A stretch of DNA of 41,272 nt from positions 1 through 41,272 of the forward strand of contig CALVEA010000020.1 of assembly GCA_944326455.1 (NCBI GenBank), written 5' to 3'. Source of the stretch: Candidatus Gastranaerophilales bacterium. GTDB lineage: Bacteria > Cyanobacteriota > Vampirovibrionia > Gastranaerophilales > Gastranaerophilaceae. This document shows, one piece after another, positions 35,101-41,272 of the stretch (its first letter is position 1; every line of letters begins with the position of its first letter). The translations under genes and the position numbers were made by a program. The notes beneath the pieces were generated by a model. It did not search any database, was not told the DNA's origin, and worked only from the letters and a program-made list of their open reading frames with translations.

Positions 35101-35151
35101 GGGACTTATATAGCAAATTCCACTAAATAGGTTAAAATAGTTAACAATGCT
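35101..35151 (+). repeat. Left terminal inverted repeat
   Basis: Starts GGGACTTATATAGCAAATTC. The first 37 bases match the right end perfectly, positions 38-39 differ (TA against CG), and 12 further bases match. Confidence 0.92.
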
Positions 35152-35266
35152 CGGTTTTAGCCTATTTTTTATCCTTTTCAGCACCTAGGCAAATTTTTTC
35201 TTTTCATTTTCTTAAGTCAGATAGGTACCTTACAGTTGACACAAAGAAAACGAAAGGATGAAAAAA

Positions 35267-36580
35267 ATGAACAACGAAATTAAATGTCCCAAATGCGGAG
35301 AAATTTTTCAGGTAGATGAAACTCTTTATACTGCTATAGTAAAACAGGTTAGAGATAAAGAATTTCAAAAAGATTTAAAAGACAAAGAAGCTCAATTTGA
35401 AAAAGATAAACAGAACCTGCTTTTATCTGCCAGACTTGAAATGGAGAAAACTTTTGACAGGGAAATAAATGCTAAAAAAGCTGAAATAATACAGTTAAAA
35501 TCAGAGATAAAATCCGCTCAAATAGCAAATCAGGCTGAGATTAACAAGATTATTTCAGAAAAAGACAATGAAGTTAATGAACTTAAATACAGGTTAGAAA
35601 CTTTCAATAAAGACAAAGAGCGTGAAATCGCAAATATTGTAGTAGATATGAATAATAAACTTTCTGCTCAGGAAAAGTTTATTTTAAAGATTACTAATGA
35701 AAGTGAACTGGCTGAAAAAGAACATAAATTATTGGAACAATCTTTAAAAGAAAAATATGAAACAGAGATAAAATTTAAGAATGACGAAATTGAACGCTTA
35801 AAGGATTACAAACTGAAATTATCTACAAAAATGGTAGGTGAAAGTCTTGAACAACACTGTGAGATTGAGTTTGAAAAATTACGTGCTACAGGGTTTAAAG
35901 CTGCCTATTTTGAAAAAGATAATGAAGTGAAATCAGGAAGTAAAGGAGATTATATCTACCGAGATTATGATTCTGACGGTAATGAATTTATCTCAATAAT
36001 GTTTGAAATGAAAAACGAAGCTGATACAACTTCTACAAAGAAGAAAAATACGGATTTCTTAAAAGAACTTGATAAAGACAGACGTGAAAAGAAATGTGAA
36101 TATGCTGTTCTTGTTTCAATGCTGGAACCTGAGAATGACTTGTACAATAACGGAATTGTTGAAATGTCTCATTATTACGAGAAAATGTATGTAATAAGAC
36201 CGCAGTTCTTTATACCTATAATCACGGTTTTAAGAAATGCAGCGTTGAACTCCTTAGAATACAGGAAGGAACTTGCTGTTGTAAGAGCACAGAATATTGA
36301 CGTCGCAAACTTTGAAGCAGCTATGAATGATTTTAAAGATAAGTTTTCAAAAAATTATGAACAGGCAAGTAAAAAGTTTAAAATAGCTATTGATGAGATT
36401 GATAAGACTATAGAACGTTTGCAGAAAACAAAAGAAGCGTTGTTATCTTCTGAGAATAATCTGCGGTTAGCAAATAACAAGGCTGAAGATTTAACAATTA
36501 AGAAACTTACGAAAAATAATCCGACTATGCAGAAGAAGTTTGAAGAGGCAAAACAAATAGTAAATAAAATTTGCAAATAA
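35267..36580 (+). CDS. DUF2130 family protein (PD-(D/E)XK nuclease-like)
   Basis: 437 residues from the ATG at 35267; the ATG at 35258 directly abuts the AAGG and is less likely. The start [12 protein letters not shown] is a half zinc ribbon, residues 25-190 are a long coiled coil, and the DUF2130 core has [14 protein letters not shown], then [10 protein letters not shown] and [10 protein letters not shown]. The Asp before and ExK-like EMK after a strand fit a PD-(D/E)XK nuclease active site. A C-terminal helix-rich part ends the protein. Cellular role unknown. It is the first gene inside the left end. Confidence 0.85.
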   Translation: MNNEIKCPKCGEIFQVDETLYTAIVKQVRDKEFQKDLKDKEAQFEKDKQNLLLSARLEMEKTFDREINAKKAEIIQLKSEIKSAQIANQAEINKIISEKDNEVNELKYRLETFNKDKEREIANIVVDMNNKLSAQEKFILKITNESELAEKEHKLLEQSLKEKYETEIKFKNDEIERLKDYKLKLSTKMVGESLEQHCEIEFEKLRATGFKAAYFEKDNEVKSGSKGDYIYRDYDSDGNEFISIMFEMKNEADTTSTKKKNTDFLKELDKDRREKKCEYAVLVSMLEPENDLYNNGIVEMSHYYEKMYVIRPQFFIPIITVLRNAALNSLEYRKELAVVRAQNIDVANFEAAMNDFKDKFSKNYEQASKKFKIAIDEIDKTIERLQKTKEALLSSENNLRLANNKAEDLTIKKLTKNNPTMQKKFEEAKQIVNKICK

Positions 36581-36607
36581 TAAAAGTAAAAGACATTTCA
36601 TTTTAGG

Positions 36608-36642
36608 AAATCTGCTGTAATAATAGTTTGCAGCAGATTTTT
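36608..36642 (+). terminator. Terminator after the DUF2130 gene
   Basis: AAATCTGCTG (36608-36617) and CAGCAGATTT (36631-36640) with a 13-base loop, followed by TT and an A/T-rich stretch. Confidence 0.8.
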
Positions 36643-36672
36643 ATATACGAGAATCTCACATAAAAGAACTCC

Positions 36673-36738
36673 TAACACTGCTGTCAGGAGATATAATGGG
36701 TTCAACCCTCCTGGAAAAGTAGAGAGCTGAAAGTGTTA
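36673..36738 (+). ncRNA. Candidate structured RNA inside the transposon
   Basis: A closing stem TAACACT (36673-36679)/AGTGTTA (36732-36738) encloses a nested hairpin: CAGGAG (36685-36690)/CTCCTG (36708-36713) around GGGTT-C-AACCC (36698-36708). No open reading frame and no match to a riboswitch class that I recognise. It lies after a terminator and before the XRE promoter. It may be a free RNA, a leader or an imperfect regulatory palindrome in DNA. Confidence 0.4.
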
Positions 36739-36766
36739 ACAATATATTATCATACGACTCTAAATA

Positions 36767-36795
36767 TTGTCAACTTTAACAATGTTTAATATTGA
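36767..36795 (+). promoter_or_regulatory. Promoter and possible operator of the XRE gene
   Basis: TTGTCA (36767-36772), 17 bases, TATTGA (36790-36795). An inverted pair ACAATAT (36740-36746)/ATATTGT (36764-36770) overlaps the -35 element, and a TTTAACAATG repeat lies in the spacer, as expected for autoregulation by an XRE repressor. Confidence 0.5.
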
Positions 36796-36862
36796 TTACC
36801 TAGTTAAGTTTGCGGTGTAGATAAATAAGAATTTCACAGAAAATTAAAGAAAGTAGGTTGTT

Positions 36863-37204
36863 ATGAACACAGAAAATAAACTAGGTAAAAAGATAAAAGA
36901 ACTGCGCAAATCAATGGGGCTTACACAAGAAAAACTTGCTGAACTTGCCAACATTGATGCAAAACATTTATCCAAAATTGAAAATGGAGTACATGCTCCT
37001 ACTTATAAGACATTAAAAAGTCTCTCTGAAATTCTTAATTTTAATTTGCAAGATATAGATAATAAAGCACAAACTGTAAGCGTGATTACACAATCACCTT
37101 TATATGGTAAAGTCTTAAAAATATTAAACTCTGCAAAATCAGAGAAAGAATTGCAAAATTATTATGATATCCTGAAATTAGCAAGCAGACTGATGAATAA
37201 GTAA
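36863..37204 (+). CDS. XRE-family transcriptional regulator
   Basis: 113 residues. The helix-turn-helix is at about 8-62 (GKKIKELRKSMGLTQEKLAELANIDAKHLSKIENG), followed by a 45-residue helical tail that may dimerise. Probably a repressor of transposon cargo. It ends three bases before the convergent 81-residue gene. No protease or toxin gene is fused or adjacent on the same strand. Confidence 0.92.
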   Translation: MNTENKLGKKIKELRKSMGLTQEKLAELANIDAKHLSKIENGVHAPTYKTLKSLSEILNFNLQDIDNKAQTVSVITQSPLYGKVLKILNSAKSEKELQNYYDILKLASRLMNK

Positions 37205-37207
37205 GTT

Positions 37208-37453
37208 TTATTCTTCTTTTTCTATATTTTCTTTTTCTTCTGCTATTTCTACGTAATTATTTTTATCTGATTCTTTTACAAGAATAATAGAAGTGAATGT
37301 TTCTTTTGTTGCTTTATCCCGTAGAATCATATCTTTATCCGGATACAGAATTTGTAATTCTTTCGTTACTTCAATATCATCCGGTTTGAAACCACACCAG
37401 ATGCCTTTTATTCCGTTTTTTGTTATACCTTTATATGTTGTTCTTATTTCCAT
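37208..37453 (-). CDS. Small hypothetical protein, last gene of the tail-fibre-like module
   Basis: 81 residues, beginning MEIRTTYKGITKNGIKGIWCGFKPDD and ending in a Glu/Lys-rich tail. It begins 14 bases after the leucine-rich-repeat gene, with AAAGGA as ribosome-binding site. Position and size resemble small proteins that follow host-specificity genes in phage tail operons, but no family is recognised. Confidence 0.7.
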   Translation of the reverse strand: MEIRTTYKGITKNGIKGIWCGFKPDDIEVTKELQILYPDKDMILRDKATKETFTSIILVKESDKNNYVEIAEEKENIEKEE

Positions 37454-37467
37454 TGTTTAGTCCTTTC

Positions 37468-38823
37468 TTATGTAGTTGCAGGTAAATCAAATAACACAGT
37501 TGTGTTTGTTCCGCCAAAGCCGTTTGTAACGTCTGACCAAGAACCTATTACCGACTCTAGGTTAGACGGGAAGTGAACTGTACAACCTGTTACGCGTGAT
37601 AACATTCTATGGAACTGGTTTGTATAACCGCCAAATGAATTACTGTTTAATTTTGGGAAAGAAAGGGAAGTTAAACTTGTACAACCGTAGAATGCATCTC
37701 GTAAGCCACTGTTGCCTATACTTGTAACATTACTTAAATCAACAGAAGTTAAACTTGTACAATCCTGGAATGCACTATCTAAGCCACTCCTACCAATACT
37801 TGTAACATTATCCAATCCAGTTGAGGTTAAACTTGTACAACCATTGAACGCATCGCTTAAGCCATAAATGCCAATACTTGTAACATTATCTAACCCAGTT
37901 GAAGTTAAACTTGTACAATCCTGGAATGCATATTGTAAGCCATTATCACCAATACTCGTAACATTATCTAATCCAGTTGAAGTTAAACTTGTACAATCCT
38001 CGAACGCACGTTGTAAGCTATTGTCACCAATACTTGTAACATTATTTAATCCAGTTGAAGTTAAACTTGTACAACCGTTGAATGCATAGTATAAGCCATT
38101 GCTGTCAATACTTGTAACATTATCTAACCCAGTTGAAGTTAAACTTGTACAATCCGAGAACGCACTATATAAGCCACCGGTACCAATACTTGTAACATTC
38201 CCTAATCCAGTTGAAGTTAAACTTGTACAACCACTAAACGTATAGGATAAGCCCCTGGTACCAATACTTGTAACATTATCTAACCCAGTTGAAGTTAGAC
38301 TTGTACAATTTTGGAACGCACTATATAAGCCATAGTTGCCAATACTTGTAACATTATTTAACCCAGTTGAAGTTAAACTTGTACAACCATAGAACGCATT
38401 ATCTAAGCCATAAATGCCAATACTTGTAACATTATCTAACCCAGTTGAAGTTAAACTTGTACAATCCCGGAATGCACGTTGTAAGCCATAGTTGTCAATA
38501 CTTGTAACATTACTTAAATCAACAGAAGTTAAATTTGTACGACCGAAGAACGCATAATATAAGCCATAGTTGCCAATACTTGTAACATTATCAGGTAATG
38601 AAAAACTAAAACTTTCTGTCGGGAATTGAAAAACTCCATCCTCAGTGACAATTCTTCCCAGATAATTAGTCTCTCCACTACTCCCACCAGTAATAGTATT
38701 CACTGTGCTGGCAAGGTTAGCACTATTTTTCTCAGAAGGTATAGTAGCACCTTTTGCTTCCAATGCAGTATAAGCATTATCTATATTTGTTTTTATCCTC
38801 GTAATTTCACTTGCTATAGTCAT
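37468..38823 (-). CDS. Tail-fibre-like protein with 12 leucine-rich repeats
   Basis: 451 residues. The N-terminus MTIASEITRIKTNIDNAYTA and NSANLASTVNTI is a segment I know from phage and prophage tail proteins. From 79 to 390 are twelve 26-residue BspA-type (LRR_5-like) repeats with frame NVTSIGxxGLxxAFxxCTSLTSTGLD; the six x positions vary strongly while the rest is near-constant. A non-repeat C-terminal domain of about 60 residues (TVHFPSNLESVIGSW) follows. No signal peptide. GAGG lies seven bases before the ATG, two bases after the upstream stop. Likely an attachment or receptor-binding protein. Confidence 0.85.
   Translation of the reverse strand: MTIASEITRIKTNIDNAYTALEAKGATIPSEKNSANLASTVNTITGGSSGETNYLGRIVTEDGVFQFPTESFSFSLPDNVTSIGNYGLYYAFFGRTNLTSVDLSNVTSIDNYGLQRAFRDCTSLTSTGLDNVTSIGIYGLDNAFYGCTSLTSTGLNNVTSIGNYGLYSAFQNCTSLTSTGLDNVTSIGTRGLSYTFSGCTSLTSTGLGNVTSIGTGGLYSAFSDCTSLTSTGLDNVTSIDSNGLYYAFNGCTSLTSTGLNNVTSIGDNSLQRAFEDCTSLTSTGLDNVTSIGDNGLQYAFQDCTSLTSTGLDNVTSIGIYGLSDAFNGCTSLTSTGLDNVTSIGRSGLDSAFQDCTSLTSVDLSNVTSIGNSGLRDAFYGCTSLTSLSFPKLNSNSFGGYTNQFHRMLSRVTGCTVHFPSNLESVIGSWSDVTNGFGGTNTTVLFDLPATT
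37654..38589 (-). repeat. Twelve tandem 78-bp coding repeats
   Basis: Each unit encodes 26 residues. The flanks are near-identical at DNA level, while codons 7, 8, 11, 12, 15 and 16 differ between units. The units are in frame and lie wholly inside one gene, so this is not a CRISPR array. Confidence 0.92.
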
Positions 38824-38825
38824 AC

Positions 38826-39176
38826 TTATACCTCACTCAATAATGTTTCTACGTTGCCAATTAAATCCCACATACACTTAGCGGAAGGAACCTGCTCATC
38901 AGTAGAACTTGCAGAAATAGTTGTAACAATATCAACAGAACTTCCGCCGGATGATTCTTTCAACTCATTTATAGACCCTACAATAGTTTTAGAAGTAGTT
39001 TCCAATGTATCAACAGGAGTATTTTTTACAAACTCCATCATACTAACAGACTCGCCACCTGTATCCGGAATATCCCCGATATTGTCATTCAAAAAGTCAG
39101 CAATACCTTGAACAGTATTTGAAACAAGATTTATAATTGTACTTCCTAATTGTGAAATTACGTCTGCTAAAGCCAT
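38826..39176 (-). CDS. Phage tail-fibre-like protein
   Basis: 116 residues from the ATG at 39176, chosen because GGGGGAGAAAG precedes it; the longer upstream reading lacks a ribosome-binding site. MALADVISQLGSTIINLVSNTVQGIADFLND is followed by VDTLETTSKTIVGSINELKE and STDEQVPSAKCMWDLIGNVE, phrases common in phage tail fibre and baseplate-distal proteins. First gene of the minus-strand module. No capsid, sheath or tube gene is in the window. Confidence 0.78.
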   Translation of the reverse strand: MALADVISQLGSTIINLVSNTVQGIADFLNDNIGDIPDTGGESVSMMEFVKNTPVDTLETTSKTIVGSINELKESSGGSSVDIVTTISASSTDEQVPSAKCMWDLIGNVETLLSEV

Positions 39177-39218
39177 ATAATCTTTCTCCCCCGTTTCAGT
39201 TCTATAATTCACAAAAGA

Positions 39219-39247
39219 ATATAACAGCCGGATTTTATTTCGCACAA
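39219..39247 (-). promoter_or_regulatory. Promoter of the tail-fibre-like module
   Basis: Minus strand TTGTGC (39247-39242), 17 bases, TTATAT (39224-39219). An imperfect palindrome CCGTTAA-G-TTGACGG at 39262-39276 lies just upstream and is a candidate regulator site. Confidence 0.55.
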
Positions 39248-39397
39248 AAAACACAAAGTAGCCGTTAAGTTGACGGATTTGGCACAAATGTGTAGAATAG
39301 AAACTGTTCCCACAAAAAATGAATATAAATAACCCCGGTATCGTCGAATAGCAACCTGTAAGGGCTCTCTATAGACATATAAGCTAAGAATAGATTC

Positions 39398-39413
39398 ATC
39401 ATTATGATGAGTT
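39398..39413. promoter_or_regulatory. Hairpin in the transposase leader
   Basis: TCATCAT and ATGATGA arms around a single T, about 55 bases before the transposase start. It could limit transposase expression from outside transcripts. The 39288-39465 stretch otherwise shows no gene. Confidence 0.35.
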
Positions 39414-39465
39414 TAGTTCTCGTGCAATTTTTTGAGGATGGAAAAAAGGTAACTAAGAGGTAGGA

Positions 39466-40605
39466 TTGAGAAACAGCAGTTGTACAAAAATTTCATATCC
39501 AATTAAAATAGCTAATTTGTACAGCGGCTCTAAAGCAATTCCCGATAAGTTAATAAAGAAAAAATTTAACAAATTTTTACAAAAAGTCAATTTCAACAAT
39601 ACTGAAGAACTTTATATATGCATAGCGATGAATATAGAAAGTACTTTATGTAAAAATTTTAAAAGCCTTAAAGATTTGAGAGCAATCTTTAAAACAAATG
39701 AGGATTGCATAAGATTCCTGGAAGAACTTATTTGGGAAGGTGAACCTGTCAGCCCTTTTGATAAAACTTCTAAGGTATACAAGTGTAAAGATGGTTGGTA
39801 CAAATGTAAAAATACCGGTAAGGAATTTAATATTCTTACAGGAACACTATTTCAGGGTACAAAAATAGATTTAACTACCTGGTTTGAAGTAATCTTCCGT
39901 GAAAATTCAGATAAGAGCGGTTTAGCTGCTACTACTGTTATGAGAGATTATGGTATTACATACACAGCAGCCTGGAATATGTTACATAAAATAAGAAATG
40001 CTATGAGTAAAGAAAATCATCAAGAATTAAGCGGAACTGTTGAAGTTGACGAGTATCATGCAGGCGGCTCTCTGAAAAATATGCACTATAATAAAAAATT
40101 GGAAGTAAAACAAATACCTAACCAAAATAAAAAGTTGTTACAAGGGTTTGTACAACGGAACGGGGACTCAGTTATTAGAGTTATCCCGAATATGTTAGAT
40201 AGTACGTTAAACGCAGGTATACTGAGATATGTAGAAAAAGGTTCATCTTTATACAGTGATGATAATCCGAGTTATCAGAAGTTACCTCCTTTTTATAAGC
40301 AGGCTATGGTAGTTCATAGTAAGGGAAATTATGTGAACAAGAATGATAAAAATGTCCACACTAACACTATAGAAAGTGTTTGGTCAGGATTTAAGCGAGT
40401 AGAAAATATTCATATTGTGATTTCTCCAAAGCATACACAAAATTATGCAAACGAAACAGTTTTCAGGTATAATACAAGAAAAATGAAATCTAGCGAAGCA
40501 TGTATTTGGTTTTTACAAAATATAGAAGATACCAAGATTACCTGGAAAGAAATCAGAGATGGAAAATATAGACAATATAATAGAAATCAAAAGAGGGTTG
40601 CATAA
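39466..40605 (+). CDS. IS1595-family (ISXO2-like) transposase
   Basis: 379 residues, TTG start after AGAGG. The N-terminal zinc-ribbon-like region is partly degenerate (KVYKCKDGWYKCKNTGKEFNILTGTLFQGTKI, about 103-134), as in some gut IS1595 members. The DDE catalytic residues are Asp195 in GTVEVDEYHAGG, Asp265 in SLYSDDNPSY and Glu303 in HTNTIESVWSGFKR. All are present and the frame is intact, so the element may still move. Confidence 0.95.
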   Translation: MRNSSCTKISYPIKIANLYSGSKAIPDKLIKKKFNKFLQKVNFNNTEELYICIAMNIESTLCKNFKSLKDLRAIFKTNEDCIRFLEELIWEGEPVSPFDKTSKVYKCKDGWYKCKNTGKEFNILTGTLFQGTKIDLTTWFEVIFRENSDKSGLAATTVMRDYGITYTAAWNMLHKIRNAMSKENHQELSGTVEVDEYHAGGSLKNMHYNKKLEVKQIPNQNKKLLQGFVQRNGDSVIRVIPNMLDSTLNAGILRYVEKGSSLYSDDNPSYQKLPPFYKQAMVVHSKGNYVNKNDKNVHTNTIESVWSGFKRVENIHIVISPKHTQNYANETVFRYNTRKMKSSEACIWFLQNIEDTKITWKEIRDGKYRQYNRNQKRVA

Positions 40606-41047
40606 GATTTGCGGGCGAGACCTTGTAAATGTTATTGCTGAAACTGAAAAGTGCGAAGATTTTTATAGGAATATATTTACTATTTACGGCTTAATATATA
40701 ATACTGAAACAATTATGCAAAAACGGGAGTTTATTGCTGCAAGTACAAAGTATTTTATTTTGGACAGATTCTCAGAAGATATTTTATGCGTTAAAGATGG
40801 CAAGTATGAAACCAGCAATAAGAAAGAATTAAAAAAACTTTTAGAAGATACTATTAATATTTTTTATACTATACGTAATGCTTCCAACTCAGACAAAGAT
40901 TTTAAGAAAAAATACGCGGAACATTTTAATGAGGAAGTAAAAGATTTTAGTAAAGAAATCTCTGAAAACAGAGATGACTCTTTGTCTGATTTCGCCAAAA
41001 CAATTAGAAAGATTTATAATTCCAAGGATAAAAATGGCGATTGTTAA
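40559..41047 (+). CDS. Unknown protein overlapping the transposase
   Basis: 162 residues, mostly helical and Lys/Glu-rich, no known family. It overlaps the transposase 3' end by 47 bases in another frame, and its TAA uses the innermost base of the right inverted repeat, so it belongs to the element. Only a weak AAAGAAAT precedes the ATG; coupling to transposase translation is likely. A transposition accessory protein is possible. Confidence 0.7.
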   Translation: MENIDNIIEIKRGLHKICGRDLVNVIAETEKCEDFYRNIFTIYGLIYNTETIMQKREFIAASTKYFILDRFSEDILCVKDGKYETSNKKELKKLLEDTINIFYTIRNASNSDKDFKKKYAEHFNEEVKDFSKEISENRDDSLSDFAKTIRKIYNSKDKNGDC

Positions 41048-41097
41048 GCATTGTTAACCGTTTTAACCTATTTAGTGGAATTTGCTATATAAGTCCC
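41047..41097 (-). repeat. Right terminal inverted repeat
   Basis: Reverse complement of the left end, with two mismatches in 51 bases; outermost bases read GTCCC on the plus strand. Confidence 0.92.
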
Positions 41098-41105
41098 TGA
41101 AAAAA
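41098..41105. repeat. Target-site duplication, right
   Basis: TGAAAAAA, identical to 35093-35100. Confidence 0.85.
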
Positions 41106-41123
41106 ACACTTGATTTAAATAAA

Positions 41124-41138
41124 TGTCCATGATAAATT
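41124..41138. repeat. Half-copy of the dispersed palindrome
   Basis: TGTCCATGATAAATT matches one arm of the palindrome at 144-169 base for base. It lies just outside the transposon, upstream of tRNA-Ile. Confidence 0.6.
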
Positions 41139-41143
41139 AGGAC

Positions 41144-41171
41144 TTGCAAGAAAGCACTAGCAAGATAGGCT
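41144..41171 (+). promoter_or_regulatory. Candidate promoter of tRNA-Ile
   Basis: TTGCAA (41144-41149), 16 bases, TAGGCT (41166-41171), 25 bases before the tRNA. The -10 match is partial. Confidence 0.35.
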
Positions 41172-41195
41172 TTTTGAGCGTGACATTTACAACGA

Positions 41196-41269
<74 letters not shown>

Positions 41270-41272
41270 TAT

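Larger units (their letters stand above)
35101..41097. mobile_element. IS1595-family transposon with passenger genes
   Basis: 5,997 bp bounded by 51-bp inverted repeats (49 of 51 identical) that begin GGGAC, with an exact 8-bp target duplication. It contains its own ISXO2-like DDE transposase near the right end. Seven protein genes are inside: DUF2130 protein and XRE regulator (plus), three tail-fibre-like genes (minus), transposase and an unknown protein (plus). The IS1595 family is known to include elements with passenger genes, but I do not know of this cargo. Near-identical ends and intact duplication suggest a recent insertion. Confidence 0.92.

Noticed and set aside
34885..35184. Tyr/Phe-rich minus-strand reading frame across the transposon end
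   Set aside because: It spans the left inverted repeat, the target duplication and the glycosyltransferase start; its composition is that of AT-rich non-coding DNA.
37654..38589. Regular direct repeats that could suggest a CRISPR array
   Set aside because: The repeats are 78 bp, in frame and inside one gene, with no separate spacer sequences and no cas genes.
37654..38589. Diversity-generating retroelement target
   Set aside because: No reverse transcriptase or template repeat is in the window, and the variable codons are spread through all units and not confined to A positions.

Overview
The window looks like a low-GC chromosome segment from a flagellated, fermentative, non-photosynthetic cyanobacterial relative of the Gastranaerophilales/Vampirovibrionia (Melainabacteria) type. 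This is an inference. It rests on a cyanobacterial-looking GyrA C-terminal box, a biotin-dependent Na+-pumping oxaloacetate decarboxylase set, flagellin and fliO, and two adjacent proteins with an N-terminal 'VSF(K/Q)' motif that I associate with that group. No photosynthesis gene is present.

Layout. 1-420 is intergenic, with a terminator, a near-perfect palindrome and two copies of a repeat that ends in 8-bp tandem units. 423-3523 holds small lineage-specific genes, one behind an excellent sigma-28 promoter, plus a YhcH-type cupin. 3584-8286 (minus) carries a methyltransferase, a secreted protein, a YibE/F membrane protein, ruvB and a D-2-hydroxyacid dehydrogenase. 8348-10420 is a coiled-coil gene, a long structured leader, flagellin and its terminator. 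10461-14859 carries a polyprenyl synthetase, signal peptidase I, rpsU, tRNA-Cys, dnaA and a TPR protein. 14851-19059 (minus) is a fliO-neuB-HAD phosphatase-nadE operon. 19122-21728 is a histidine kinase-Nudix-chorismate mutase-receiver operon. A candidate small RNA lies at 21741-21868 (minus). gyrA, ilvC and a secreted CDPC-repeat protein follow, then birA-oadG-oadA-oadB (minus, 30260 to 26279), the paired VSF(K/Q) proteins, a secreted protein and a membrane glycosyltransferase.

The most striking object is a complete transposon at 35101-41097 (5,997 bp). It has 51-bp inverted terminal repeats with two mismatches, an exact 8-bp target duplication (TGAAAAAA at 35093-35100 and 41098-41105) and an IS1595/ISXO2-type DDE transposase. 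It carries a DUF2130 nuclease-like coiled-coil protein, a possible structured RNA, an XRE regulator, a three-gene phage-tail-fibre-like module and an unknown protein overlapping the transposase. One of the tail-fibre-like genes has twelve 26-residue leucine-rich repeats with six hypervariable positions each. It sits between the glycosyltransferase gene and tRNA-Ile.

Several parts appear to work together. BirA would biotinylate Lys564 of OadA next door. FliO and a NeuB-type nonulosonate synthase share an operon in a genome that makes flagellin. A promoter-like motif with an invariant 14-nt spacer precedes two small coiled-coil genes and the candidate sRNA, suggesting a small regulon.
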